Origin: Pardosa pseudoannulata
Lineage: Eukaryota; Arthropoda; Arachnida; Araneae; Lycosidae
Direction of reading: 5' to 3'
Length of the DNA: 64,000 nt
Assembly: GCA_032207245.1 (NCBI GenBank)
Contig: CM063501.1
Location: 60,362,170-60,426,169, forward strand
The notes below the pieces were generated by a model, which was given only the letters and a program-made list of their open reading frames with translations, did no database searches and had not been told where the DNA came from. Shown here in pieces: positions 49,623-61,046 of this stretch (positions within the stretch are counted from its first letter, which is position 1; the number at the start of each line of letters is the position of its first letter). A program made the position numbers and the translations under genes.

Positions 49623-50528
49623 CATAAGTCTTTTGTCCTTTATGGTTCATACTGCCTACATCGTTGGTTTTAAGCATTCACTTTTAATATTTCACTTTTT
49701 ACTCTTTTTAACATTCACTTCTGCCCATTTTTAATTTTCTTGTGAATAATTTGAAAATAATGTAATCGAGAATGAAAAGTCTAAAGTTTTAAGAGTAAAA
49801 ATATTCAATTTTTTTTTTATATAAATTTGAGCTTGATTTCGAAATAACAAAAAACATCTCATTTTCTATTTTTTACTTTATTTTTTTTAATCAAAATAAT
49901 CCTAATATAAATAAGTTCTTTATTCAGTTGGAATATATTATTTGAAACCCTATTTGCACTTGAACTAAATTTTTTTTATTCATCTAAAGAGTGATCGGAT
50001 ATATTTGTCTGAGCCTGTATTAGCCATCTCTGTCGCATTCAGAAACAGTTGAAATGGAAGGAATTACATCCAGATGTTGTGACGATATGTTTACTTAGGT
50101 TCCAAAATATTCAGACTTTATCTAGACGTAGGAAAAAAGCGACCATGAAAACAGCTATTTCAAGTGTATTTATTAATTTATCTGACAGAAAAATCTCTAA
50201 CACAATTTCTTAAGGATTATTAAATATGCTCTGCTTTAATTAAAATAACATTAAATATTTTTTTTTAATTTTCTGGACAAGAAGCATATCAACATCATCT
50301 TCGAAAATGGACAGGAAGCCCAGAGTATGTCTGTGCCTTTTTTGAAGAGGATTAGAGGATGACTGATTACTGATTCTCAAATCTCCAGTTCTTTCATTAA
50401 CGCATTCGCGACCACTCATGTGAATTTTACTCGTTTCCACTAACATAAATTCATATTGTTTCAAATTTTATTCCCGATTGCCATTGACGTAAATTCACTT
50501 CCTGCAATTCCTGTACATGAAAACGATA
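49623..50528. other. AT-rich non-coding stretch
   Basis: No gene is seen; the minus frame at 50240-50464 is unrecognised. Confidence 0.5.
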
Positions 50529-50532
50529 ATAT

Positions 50533-50873
50533 TGTCACGAAGATTCGAATGAACACACCGCTTCAACTTAACAGATGAATTTATTGGATCTAAGTAGCAA
50601 CTCGCAACTTTAAAAGATCAGGAAGTTCCTAAAACTAGTGGGTTTCAGCTTTTATACACGAACAAAATATTCGAGAAATAACTAATTCACATATTAAAGA
50701 AATATCTAGAATGTTCAAGAACATAAGGAAACAATAAATAACATTTTTAAATTAAAAATCCGTACTTTGGATAAACCGCCATGGCAAGCATCGAACCCAC
50801 AATCTTCGGGTCTGGATCGCGTGCTTTGACCATTCGGCCACTCAGCTCGTTGGCTAAGCTTCTTTATGCGGCA
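50533..50873 (-). mobile_element. probable solo LTR (341 bp)
   Basis: On the minus strand it begins TGCCGCATAAAG and ends CTTCGTGACA (TG...CA). It is flanked by a 4-bp duplication ATAT (50529-50532 and 50874-50877). It has a TATAAAAG box (rc 50649-50656) and, about 65 bases later, an AATAAA (rc 50580-50585), the order expected of U3-R-U5. Its 5' third is a tRNA-like block. No internal retrotransposon region remains. Confidence 0.55.
50771..50857 (-). other. tRNA-like sequence inside the probable LTR
   Basis: The minus strand reads GAGTGGCCGAATGGTCAAAG (A-box and D-arm like, resembling serine/leucine tRNAs) and later GTGGGTTCGATGC (B-box like). The T-stem and acceptor stem do not pair, so it is not a functional tRNA. 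It is either a SINE head captured by the LTR or a separate tRNA-derived insertion. Confidence 0.5.
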
Positions 50874-50877
50874 ATAT

Positions 50878-52430
50878 TATCCAGTGAAATAGCAAGAAAT
50901 TAATTTTTAGTGGTACATATCGTCATTGCCATGAAAAAAATTACTTCAGTTTAGTATTATAACTTGGTAAAAAACTAAATAATACGCTCTAACGATTTTT
51001 TTTCTCCTTTTAAAAACTCTTGAATGGTAGTTTTTAACTGATATAACTTTTGTCAAATTAGAAGAAGTACAAAGATAACGATTATTTAAGAAAGATTATA
51101 TCACAGTTAAAAAAACAAACTACATGCTAAAATTGGAGAAATATATTGAAAAATCACCCAAAAGTACACCAAAGAAAATAAACGAAAAATTTGTTAAAAT
51201 TTAATGATTGAAAAACTGTCAGAAGGTAAAAAATGTTTATAAAGATAAAATTATGATGAAATGAAAATTTTTATAAATATTAGTTTTTTCATAGCTCTAT
51301 TTTTCTCAGTTTTTTGTGAACTATATGTGTGAGTGTATTTCAGACGTACTGTTTATGTGGTTTTTCAAATATTATATACTTGAAAAGGGTAGAGAAAAAG
51401 TGAAGAAAGTATATATTTCTTTAGATTTTATTTTGTAGGTTTTATTAAGTTTTAGAGCTATTTTATGAATTTGAACCAAATAAATACTATGTAGAAATGA
51501 TTAATATAATTAAAATGAAATTCTGATTTTATGTAAATTTTCTATTTTTTATGGTTTAGCATGAAATTTCAAAATTTATCCTTAGAAATATTTTTATACA
51601 AATTTGTATCATTTCTGTTATTACTATCTTAAAAAAATCTGTTACGAAAACACAAAATAATTTCTGGTTTAAAATGACCCCTTTCCACGGATCTAGTGTT
51701 ATTTCCAAGAGTAAGTGAAATTATATTTACTTTAAGATAACAATCTCTTCTCTTTCCTTAGGAAACATTAGATATAATATCTGTACGTTTGGTATTTTAT
51801 TGTCCATCTGACAAACTCTTGAGTTTATAACAATATACAATTAGAGAATTTTATAGGTTCGTTTTTACTATGTTACAACATTATAAAACAGTACTTAAAT
51901 GATCAGTGGCTATAGGAAAAATTCGATTTACTTGAAGCGAATTACTTCATTGAAATATTTACAATGACCATTCCCATTAAGTTCTATATTTCCGGTCATC
52001 TACCTGACTTGAGAACAGTTAACTCTTACAAACGTATTTGTTATGGCCGAATGTTCGTTAACTGACTAATGGAATTTTTCCAGTCTCAGGGCACTCAAGC
52101 GTGAGAAACACAAGCACTAATGATAGTAATGATAATGAAAATAACAAAATTCTTTGACAATGACACACAAAAAAAGCGCCTATTCCAGTCTATAACAATA
52201 AACCAATTCCTTCTTGCAATACCCAAAATCAGTTACATCCAAAAGAATTATTAAAAAAATTGCGGTTATTTATAGAACAAATTGACGTTTATATTTCAGC
52301 TGTGTTATCAGGCAAGTCATACGTGAGTAGAATTTCGAAAAAGGGGTAATGTTTCCATCAGGGATAAACCCTCGCTAATAGGATTAGCCGACAAGCTACA
52401 TTTTTATTTTATCCCTCTTTCTCTACACAC
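50878..52430. other. AT-rich non-coding stretch
   Basis: No gene is seen. Confidence 0.5.
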
Positions 52431-52441
52431 ATATATGTATA

Positions 52442-52520
<79 letters not shown>
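52431..52520. repeat. (TG)n(TA)n microsatellite
   Basis: A short TATG/TG run followed by pure TA repeats. Confidence 0.97.
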
Positions 52521-52521
<1 letters not shown>

Positions 52522-52917
52522 AGGAAAATTCTCAGGGGTTTTCAAAACTTAAATCAACGGTAAAAATTCCTTTTTAACCCTAACCTAAATTGACCACTGG
52601 GGCTACAGGTTATGCCCTCAGAGAAGGGGCCTGGCCAATTATAAACCTACATGGCCCTAGCGGACAATTTAGGAAATTTCCAAATAAAAAGGAGATACAC
52701 GCTAGCGGAGACAGATTTTTCTAGAGATATTTTCCCACAGATGTTGACCCAGGTGTTACTTGTCTTGTACATAGAACTTCATGCTAGCTGACCCTTCAGT
52801 TTGTCCCTATGATGAAGTGGGAACCCGTCCTTCAAAGTTATCTTAATAAAGGTCTTTAGCTGAAACGGTATCATTTTTATGGCCATGACTGCAACCCCCC
52901 ATCGAGAAGTCAGTCTC

Positions 52918-52918
<1 letters not shown>
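52521..52918. other. unique moderate-GC segment between two microsatellites
   Basis: Complex sequence (CTCAGAGAAGGGGCCTGGCC and similar) bounded on both sides by AT/AC repeats. This is the layout seen when a repeat element carries microsatellite-prone ends. No frame or family is recognised. Confidence 0.4.
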
Positions 52919-52997
<79 letters not shown>

Positions 52998-53022
52998 CAC
53001 TCATATATATATATATATGAAT
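52919..53022. repeat. (AC)n(AT)n microsatellite
   Basis: About 27 AC units followed by AT repeats with one CACTC interruption. Confidence 0.98.
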
Positions 53023-53981
53023 TTATATATACATACATGTATTTTCTACTCCAGCCGAGGCCATACAGAAAGTTATATATCCACTTATGCATACATACAT
53101 ATATATTATTCCATACATACACACAAACATACTATATACAGGTACATGCATATACATATATATGCATGAGAATATGCAAGATTTTATATAAAATGAATCT
53201 TCTTTTGCATCAAACTGATATATTTCATTTAAAAAAAGTTATTTAATTAAATAACATTGTAGTTTAATTTTAAACTCACAAAATTAGAAATTTCAATTTA
53301 AAATTATTTTTAATTTTTATTATCATTTAACATTAGTTAATGATAATTTGATTTTAGTGGACATTGTGTATATTACAGATAAAAAGAAAATTTTAACACA
53401 TGAAGTCAACAAAAACATACTACAGATATTGTGCCATGAGCAAATTTTGGTACACTTTTGTTGCTCATGAGATAGTCAAACAAAATATTAAAGGATTAAA
53501 TTCACTGAAACTAGTTAAATTGATCACCTATTAATTTGACTAAAAATGAAGATAAATGGAAAAAATGAGTTTTTCTGTAACTGTTGCTTATTGTTCTGGG
53601 GAGCTGATTTTCGGTTATTCAGGACATGTACTACAATTATTAGAGTGGTCGGCTACATTCTTGATAATACTAGATAAGTAGATATCTTAAATACATGGGG
53701 CCCAGCACAGCCTACCTAAGGGGAATATATCTTTAATGTACACACTGAAGTAGGTCCTAGCAATTTGGAAGCTAGGACCTAGTAGAAGACCCCTAGGCTC
53801 GACCCTCCACTTCCAGAGGTATAGTTTGAATCTGAAAGATATTAAGATTACAAACCTATTTTAACTGCCCCAGGTAACTACGGCAGTCTGTGGCCCGTTT
53901 GGGAGTCTAATCCACAATCCCTTGGTTATGAACTCACTGTTTAGATACAGAAAAAATCCATAATCCTTTACTAAGGTGGTT

Positions 53982-53983
<2 letters not shown>
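53023..53983. other. non-coding stretch
   Basis: The first 150 bp carries further CATA runs. The segment 53680-53960 is moderate-GC unique sequence (GGGGCCCAGCACAGCC, GACCCCTAGGCTCGACC) ending at an AT microsatellite, like 52521-52918. No gene is recognised. Confidence 0.45.

Positions 53984-54042
<59 letters not shown>
53984..54042. repeat. (AT)n microsatellite
   Basis: Pure AT repeat. Confidence 0.98.
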
Positions 54043-54044
<2 letters not shown>

Positions 54045-54481
54045 GAAAATTTTGTCTAGATTTTTGTACCAGTTCCAGTAAAAAAACTAACATTTTTTTT
54101 CTTTCGCTGTTTGCGTAGATAAAAACTTATCTCACGTATTTTGTTATTTAATTAGAGAAGAAATGCTGTTTACAAAATATATAAAAAGCTTCGAATTTAA
54201 AAAAAAACAGTGGATAATTGAAAAAAAGGTTTGCTATATTCAATTTCTAAGATTTTGAGAGTTTGCTATAAAAGGAGAAATTAGCAATAAATAACAATGG
54301 AAAACGGCAAGATCGAAACCTTCGTCGTTGTAACCGAGAATTCCTTATACGTCGTTTTCGCTATAATGAGGCCCGACTGTTTATGCCTGCCATATAAATT
54401 ACCAACAATAGCTATCAACTTCGAAAAATATTCTGTTTTCTCTTTTTTTTTTAGCACTACATTTATATTTTTAGAACACTG

Positions 54482-54592
54482 CGCTATATAGACCGAGATC
54501 TACAGCTTAAAACCGAATCTCAATGGCTGCAAACACTCCTGACTGTAACGGAACTCAAATCCACGGTATATAGACATGCTATTTAGATCAGA
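54482..54592 (-). mobile_element. degenerate SINE fragment, family A
   Basis: It retains GACCGAGATCTACAGCTTAA, AACCGAATCTCAATGGCTGC and AAACACTCCTGACTGTAACG in family A order and in the usual orientation, strongly diverged. Confidence 0.7.
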
Positions 54593-54911
54593 TTTGATAC
54601 TTTTAAAATTAGAAAATAAAAGTTTAAAGGTTAAAAGAATTAGGTAATTAGATATTTAATCACTGTACAAGGGAAATTTATTTTTTAGTTATTTGCTGCC
54701 TAGAAATAAGCTTTTGTATATTATACAAACTATACAAGTCAATTTTAAATTACACTCCTCAAGGGGATGACTGAATACTTTTTTAGTTTGAAATGAGTAT
54801 TTACCTTTATCTTTTATCTTTTTTTAGTAAGAAATTAAGCATTTTGGTTCCTCTTACATTACTTTACGTACCCAAAGGTTTTAAAAACTAAAAAATCCAT
54901 ACTGTTATCAT

Positions 54912-55067
54912 CAGGGGCGTAAGCAAGGGGGGATTAGGGGTTAATACCCCCCCCCCTCTTTGAGCTCAGACAAAATGGCAAAAATAAAAATTTTAGTAGA
55001 AATTATGCGGGCTATTATTTTTTAGAATTATCAACACCCCCTTGAAAAATTTCTTCGTACGCCACTG
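54912..55067. mobile_element. hAT-type MITE (156 bp)
   Basis: The ends CAGGGGCGTAAGCAAG and (inverted) CAGTGGCGTACGAAG are imperfect inverted repeats. The 8-bp flanks GTTATCAT (54904-54911) and GTTATTAT (55068-55075) differ at one position. A run of Cs lies near the left end. Confidence 0.8.
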
Positions 55068-55075
55068 GTTATTAT

Positions 55076-56490
55076 GCAGTTATATTGTTAAATGAAAATT
55101 GAAACTATCAAAGGACCACTTGAGAAACATCTAAAGAAAATTTCACTTGAGAAACAGCTAAAAAAATACTTTGTATTATAAGGGTATTCTTGAATTTTAA
55201 ATAGAAAGAAAGTTCTGCCTGTTGAAAAAAAATATTACATATTCCTCAAGTGATTAAAAGTTTATGCTTAAAAGGAGCGTAAAATTAGAAACCACTTACG
55301 ATTACACGAATTAGGAAATGTTCATGGTTTAAGATAATTTCTGTAATCGCTTAGTGAAGATGGTACATTTACATGCGTAATAGTCGATTTGAGAAATTGC
55401 TTTCGAAAAATGGTTAAGTTTAGACCTGCAACGGGAAAACCCGCAGTCATACAAAGAACAGGCTGACTATACTAAACTATCTCATAAATATGCAAAGTAA
55501 AAACAATTGAAGGTGGTGTAAATAATGTTATATTATGTTTGTTGCAGTCATCTGTCACAACTTTAAGAAATTTAAGACTTATCAATTCAGTTAGATTGAA
55601 TGTCACGTATCTGATTTACATTTAACTTTGTATTTAAACGTTTTGTTTCATCAGAACATCCACTCACGTAACTAATGGAGGTGACAAACAATTTATCCTA
55701 GATGTTGATAAAGAAATAATCTCAACCGGAAGATTATAACTTTTTCTGTTATTGTGTTTCAAATATTTTGAACTTTATTATCAGTCAAAAGGTTTTAACC
55801 GACTAAAGTTACCACCCATGAATCTCATTAACTAAATAATGGGCATTTTAATTACTTATAAGTTAAAATTCACACGTTTTTTAAAGTTATTGTACCCTGT
55901 TGTTATCAACTATTCGTAGAGGAAACAGGGTAATAAGAATTTGCCAATAATTCCAATTGTAAAAAACTACAATTTATGATATTTGCATTGTGTTTTATTG
56001 ATGTTGATTTATCTTTAATTTATTGGAATTTTTCTACGAAAAATTCTTGTATATTTTAAATTTAAATACTAAATAAAAAAGAATAATTTGACAAGGTCAT
56101 TTCGTGTGAAAGTATTTCATTATCTTGTTTAATTTGAAGAAAAAAAATTTACTCGTAAAAAAATGCATGCAATTCGTTTAGCAACATTTTCATATGTAAA
56201 CTGTGTAGCATTTTTTTAAGGAAAGGAAAAGCAACAGTTTATTAGTAAGCAAAACGTGAAAACAAGTAAAACCTTCAATATGCATGTTGCTGAATATACT
56301 TTTAACATTTAAAACATAATTTAAGTGTTATCTTCTTATTAATAACTTAATTATCGTACAGAGTGCAGTAATGGGTTACATAGTAAAAAGATTCCGAAAC
56401 TTTTTTCACCCTGGCATAGTGTTTGAAACGTAGAGAATCGGTTGCACTTAGAGATAAACACAATATCATATGAGGGTATGACATATCTGA
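55076..56490. other. AT-rich non-coding stretch
   Basis: A short hairpin (TACCCTGTT ... AACAGGGTA, 55893-55928) is the only structure noted. No gene is seen. Confidence 0.5.

Positions 56491-56492
<2 letters not shown>

Positions 56493-56549
<57 letters not shown>
56493..56549. repeat. (AT)n microsatellite
   Basis: Pure AT repeat. It is immediately followed by GACGAGTGGTTAAGGC, which looks like the 5' half of a serine/leucine-type tRNA, probably a retroposed tRNA half. Confidence 0.95.
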
Positions 56550-56551
<2 letters not shown>

Positions 56552-57490
56552 GACATGGACGAGTGGTTAAGGCATGGGAGACATTTCATTTCATATATAA
56601 AAACTTTATTGTAATCCTTCTTTCCATAGCTATGCCATTTAGAAATCCTTTGTTCTTATACTTTGCCACGACAATCGTGGAGAATGTTATCAGCCTGAAT
56701 TTCCGTTCAGATCTGTCTCTTTTGGCGTTGCTTCATAAGCAAAATTCCTATGTCTACTTCCGCGTCAGCTCTTTTACTCTGCATAGTTCCGCTCGAGGGT
56801 GTGTCTTTCGCCTATTAAGTTGTTGTTAATGAGTTCTAACTATTTTTAATTATAACTCTCTTAATTCTTAACCCCCACTTTTAATCATGACATATGCATC
56901 AGATGAGGATTCAGTTTATGGTACAAAAACCTTGGTGAGTTTTAAATAAAAAGCTTCTAAAATTCAGACTGCAAGATAGTAAAACTTACTTAAAGAAATA
57001 AGTGTAACAGATGAAACAGTAGTTTAGATATAAAACCGTAATAGTATAAAATAGAGCAAAGCATTTTAACGATTTGGTATAAATGTACAACCCTAGTTAG
57101 AATGTGTGAGAGTACCTAAAAAATAAGGTAAAAAAACACATTGAAATTTACATATTTTTTTAAACTATAGAAAATCACCAGTATATGTTATACTACTTAT
57201 TCGTTTGTGACCACTTTTTAGCGCTCTTTTTTCAATCGAAAGATTTCGGTGTGATCTCATTTTTAATAAATTTGTGTTGCGTGAGTTTTCTTCCGAAGTC
57301 GAGAACCATTTAGAATATGCTAGGATGATTAATTGTCGGCATCACACATTACGGTTATATAAAAAGGAAATTTGATTCATTTTTGTACCTGCTGAATTTG
57401 CAAATATATAATTTTCTTGCAGGTAAATAAATTTCCCGGAAATTCAAGGGACTTAGGGTTCAAGCGGAGGTAATCGAGTGAGGATATTGT
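56550..57490. other. non-coding stretch
   Basis: No gene is supported. The plus frame at 56563-56829 starts inside the tRNA-like piece and is unrecognised. Confidence 0.45.
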
Positions 57491-57499
57491 TAAAAAAAA

Positions 57500-58150
57500 A
57501 AAAGAGAAAATCGAAGTATTTGCATTTCTCTCCCTTGTGTAGAGAACGGGTTAGATTGCCTGGAAAATAACTAGCCCGAACCTTTTGTCATTCCTCGCCT
57601 TTGGCAGTGCACACGGCAACCGATCATCCACTCAAAATAATACTAGTGTTTCCCTCAATTACAGACGTCAAAAAACCCCAAACGGAGTTAACAACTTAAC
57701 CTTTCGCGGAGGCTTAGCTACAAATCGAAACACTCCTTTAATCCTCTTAATACACAGGCAGCGAATACAAAAACTTGGGGTTCGCTTTTTTTTATTTTAT
57801 TTCTTTCTTCTGTTGTTATTTTTGCTGGCTTTTTTTCTGCCCCCGGGAGTTATAGCATTCGTCGCTCCACTTGTTTGCACTGCTGTGCAGCCGTGGCGCG
57901 TGCTGAAGACGTGCGCAGTCTGAAAATGATGCTGGAAAAATGCGCTGTGGGATTTGATCCGCGGGTTTCTCATTCTTCCAGGCAGCGGTGGCTATATATT
58001 TATGTAAAAAAGGGGCCTCTTTGGGAACCCTGCTTAACGGGCTGGAAAATAAATCGCGCTTACATTCAGTCGTTTATAGGATGGAATAGAGTTGATTTTA
58101 CAAGAGCAGAAATCAAAAATAACATTTTAACGGTTAGATATTTACTTCTA
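57500..58150. promoter_or_regulatory. GC-elevated island, candidate regulatory element
   Basis: Unique sequence with CpGs and a dense T-run (57787-57838). Two overlapping plus frames (57585-57923 and 57875-58162) are unrecognised, one with a very hydrophobic stretch produced by the T-run. The composition matches the other islands around otd. Function is inferred. Confidence 0.33.
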
Positions 58151-58622
58151 AAATGTTTGTAAATCCCATCAATTGTGTATATAGATCGTACTAGTTCAAA
58201 AATTTGAGAAGATTCTTATGAAGTGTTGCTGAAGACCTTGTCTAGAAGAAAGTGGTTAAGTATTTCACTATACTGTGTATTTATGTAACACCTTAGCACT
58301 TTCCTCTGCATTTTATACGAGTAAATATTTTGTATACCGAGTAACTTGATCATACTTGGGCATTTCATTTCCAAAGCCTATGTTTCTGATTATACTATCG
58401 GATCTAATTTGTGTTCTGTTTTATTTTTTAATTGATAGAAGGTAAAGCTAATACGTAGAACCTTCGGGATCTTCAAGATATCGGTTAATAGGATTATATG
58501 GGTATAGATCATAAATCTCGAAATTTCTTTCAGCGAGCAAGAGAAATTAACAAGAAAAGGTGTTAAATAAAAATGGATTTTTAAGTTCATAACACAATAT
58601 AAAAATAAGCACAGAAAGATAC

Positions 58623-58809
58623 AAGGTTTGGTTTGGTTTGGTTTGGAGTGCTACGGTCTACTTTTTGCAACACGAGGGCTAATGAGACCGGGACCTACAG
58701 CTTAAAGCCGATTCCGAACGGCTACAAACATCCATGCCATAGTGGGATTCGAACCCATGAACTCTGGTACCAACAATCAGCGCCCTAACCAATCGGCCAG
58801 CGTTCGGCT
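58623..58809 (-). mobile_element. tRNA-derived SINE, family A, full length
   Basis: The minus strand has a perfect B-box GGGTTCGAATCCC and a 3' end of four CCAAAC-type units. It is flanked by AGAAAGATAC (58613-58622) and AGAAAGGTAC (58810-58819). It appears to be among the younger copies. Confidence 0.93.
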
Positions 58810-58819
58810 AGAAAGGTAC

Positions 58820-59415
58820 GAGGACAGATTCCCAACCTTTCTATACTTGATAAAACATTTTAGAACACCGGAGCAAGAAGCAAATTTATTTTTCTGCGAA
58901 AAAATTGCAATAATACAAATGCAAGAAATATACTTAAAACTTCTATTGTTTAAATATTGTTGATTGCATTCTTATGTAAAATAAACAATTGTTTTTTAAT
59001 TACTAAATAATTACATAATTTATAAATAAAAAATTTACGAATTCTTTTCTTTAAAATTCATTGATATAAAAATTCTTTATAAAGTGAGAACGTCTAGCAA
59101 GTACAGCTAAAATTATAAACATGTAAAAAATTTATTTTGAACAAATCTACGTATATTTCTTTAATTACTAATTATTAAAAAATTATATTATTAAAAGCTT
59201 AAATATTTTCACGATTCGCATGGCAACGGGCTACCAATGGGCCTATTCCTTTTAACAGAATTTTAATGTATCAAACGTAAATGATCAATATTAATATCAA
59301 AGTTGAATATTATAAGTTAGTTCAATTAAGATCAGTTAAGTTAGTTCAATATTAATATCAAAACATTTACTACACAGCAAGAACTACACAAAACTTAACT
59401 TTAACTAAAATATAG
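58820..59415. other. AT-rich non-coding stretch
   Basis: No gene is seen. This is downstream of the secreted-protein candidate on the minus strand. Confidence 0.5.
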
Positions 59416-59420
59416 TCATC

Positions 59421-59426
59421 TTTATT
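59421..59426 (-). terminator. candidate polyadenylation signal of the secreted-protein gene
   Basis: AATAAA on the minus strand, about 110 bases after the TAA of the 59536-59684 exon, a normal 3' UTR distance. Confidence 0.45.
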
Positions 59427-59535
59427 AATTTAGGACTGTGCTATAAACTGAAAGTTTTGATCGGAACACAATAATTCTTAGCCTTTTACAATCATTAAAA
59501 ACAAACTAAAAGTTTGGCATTCTTGGTATTATAAT

Positions 59536-59684
59536 TTATACAGAAATGGGAATTCGTATCTCTCTAGCCTTCATAAAATATTCCTTTTCGTATTGTGAAA
59601 TTTGTTTTATTATTCTAATGCATTTTTGCAATCTAACCAGAGGAAGCATATTTCGTTGAGAAATGCTAATGACATATTCAGCCT
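59536..59684 (-). CDS. candidate terminal exon of a small secreted protein
   Basis: On the minus strand TTTGTTTTCATATTGTAG is a good acceptor. It is followed by 2 bases completing a split codon, 48 codons and TAA. The peptide reads EAEYVISISQRNMLPLVRLQ, then a Lys-Cys-Ile-Arg segment rich in alternating charged and aliphatic residues, and ends IRIPISV. The entry phase fits the phase-1 donor of the intact signal-peptide exon at 60254-60410. Joined, the product is about 101 residues. An AATAAA follows at 59421-59426. I recognise no family. The join is a prediction from splice signals only, and an additional exon between them is possible. Confidence 0.5.
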
Positions 59685-59931
59685 CTACAATATGAAAACA
59701 AATGTTTATACATTCCCTTGTACATTGAATCTCTCCTCATTGTATCATCAAATGTGATAACATTCTAGCCCTAAAAGATTTGTTTCCGATTTGTTCCTGC
59801 AAACAATAGTTTTTTTAGTCTCGGATTTCAGCAATCTTCCATGAGATAGAACAGAGCCTACAGGATGAATACTATCTCATCTCATGCATTTCCTTCTCAA
59901 TGTAATCTCCATATTTCTTACAGACACTTAC

Positions 59932-60089
59932 CATCTAGAGAGAAATATCTTGATAAATCAGAATGAGGACAAATATCGACAGCTGGACTTATAAATTTGT
60001 TTTGGACCAGCCATTGCTCAAGCCATGTAGTTGCAACGACACAAGGAAGTAAAGTTATTAAAAAAGATTCCCGGGATTTTTAATAAAAT
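59932..60089 (-). pseudogene. signal-peptide exon copy A, broken
   Basis: The start codon is ATT instead of ATG. An extra T in the signal-peptide region shifts the frame. The remaining SRYFSL block and donor GTAAGTG survive. It lies in the predicted intron between the intact copy and the terminal exon. Confidence 0.8.
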
Positions 60090-60253
60090 CTTCAGTCTCA
60101 CTATTGTTTAAATTCATATTTTGAAAGCTTTAACTGAAATAAACCCCAACCTAAATTAATGTCAATAAACAAATTTTTCAATTATTCTCGAATGATATCG
60201 CTCATTTGCTGTAACAACATCATAAATCGAAACTCGCGGTCCTGGGTACTTAC

Positions 60254-60410
60254 CATCTAGAGAGAAATATCTTGATGAATCAGAATTAGGATAAATATTG
60301 ACAGCTGGACTTACAAATTTGCTTTGGACAAGCAACTGCTCAAGCCATGTAGTTGCAGCGACACAAGGAAGTAAAATTATTAAAAAGATTCCCGGGATTT
60401 TTAATAACAT
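60254..60410 (-). CDS. secreted-protein gene, signal-peptide exon, intact copy B
   Basis: 52 codons plus one base, from ATG (rc 60408-60410) to a consensus donor GATG/GTAAGTA. The first 19 residues, MLLKIPGIFLIILLPCVAA, form a textbook signal peptide: Lys in the n-region, an aliphatic core, and Val-Ala-Ala before TTWLEQ. The mature part continues to VNIYPNSDSSRYFSLD. An in-frame TAA lies upstream of the ATG and after an acceptor-like TTTATTTCAG (exon could start at 60454). A non-coding leader exon may therefore exist. A longer unspliced frame runs on to 60162 but reads through the donor. It is the only one of four copies with both start and frame intact. Function is unknown. Confidence 0.6.
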
Positions 60411-60574
60411 CTTCAATCTCACTATTGTTTAAATTTATATTTTGAAAGCTTTAACTGAAATAAACCACAACCTAAATTAATTTCAATAAACAAATTATCT
60501 AAATGTTCTCGAATGATATCGCTTATTTGTTGTAACGACGTCATAAATCGAAAATCGTGATCCTGGGTACTTAC

Positions 60575-60727
60575 CCTCTAGAGAAAAATATCTTGATAAA
60601 TAAGAATAAGGACAAATATCGACAGCTGGACTTATAAATTTGTTTTGGACTAGCCATTGCTCAAGCCATGTAGTTGCAATGACACAAGTAAAATTATTAA
60701 AAAGATTTCAGGGATTTTTATTAAAAT
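60575..60727 (-). pseudogene. signal-peptide exon copy C, broken
   Basis: The start codon is ATT, a 4-base loss in the signal-peptide coding part shifts the frame, and the last codon before the donor is changed to GAG. The donor GTAAGTA is kept. Confidence 0.8.
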
Positions 60728-60891
60728 CTTCAATCTCACTATTGTTTAAATTCATATTTTGAAAGCTTTAACTGAAATAAGCCCCAACCTAAATTAATGT
60801 CAATAAACAAATTTTCCAATTATTCTCGAATGATATCGCTCATTTGCTGTAACATCATCATAAATCGGAAATCGCGGTCCTGGGTACTTAC

Positions 60892-61046
60892 CATCTAGAG
60901 AAAAATATCTTGATAAATCAGAATAAGGACAAATATCGACAGCTGAATTTATAAATGTTTTGGACCAGACATTGCTCAAGCCATGTAGTTGCAACGACAC
61001 AGGGAAGTAAAATTATTAAAAAGATTCCCGGGATTTTTAATAACAT
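60892..61046 (-). pseudogene. signal-peptide exon copy D, frameshifted
   Basis: The ATG and the whole signal peptide are intact, but 4 bases are missing in the mature part. This gives an early stop in the new frame before the donor GTAAGTA. Copies A, C and D encode a Cys at the position where copy B has a Tyr (DICP versus NIYP). Confidence 0.8.

Noticed and set aside
49274..49734. Long Tyr/Ile/His/Val frames
   Set aside because: They are translations of an AT/AC microsatellite.
50771..50857. Functional serine/leucine tRNA gene
   Set aside because: T-stem and acceptor-stem pairing fail, and it lies inside a probable LTR.
56551..56580. tRNA gene starting GACGAGTGGTTAAGGC
   Set aside because: Only the 5' half is present, with no anticodon or T-arm.
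58623..58809. tRNA gene called from the perfect B-box GGGTTCGAATCCC
   Set aside because: The sequence continues into a shared SINE body, is flanked by a target duplication, and the acceptor and anticodon arms do not form a proper cloverleaf.
60162..60422. Reading the minus frame at the intact leader exon as an 86-codon single-exon gene starting at GTG
   Set aside because: It starts at a non-ATG codon and reads straight through a consensus GTAAGTA donor that all units retain (as GTAAGTG in one). The spliced model fits better.
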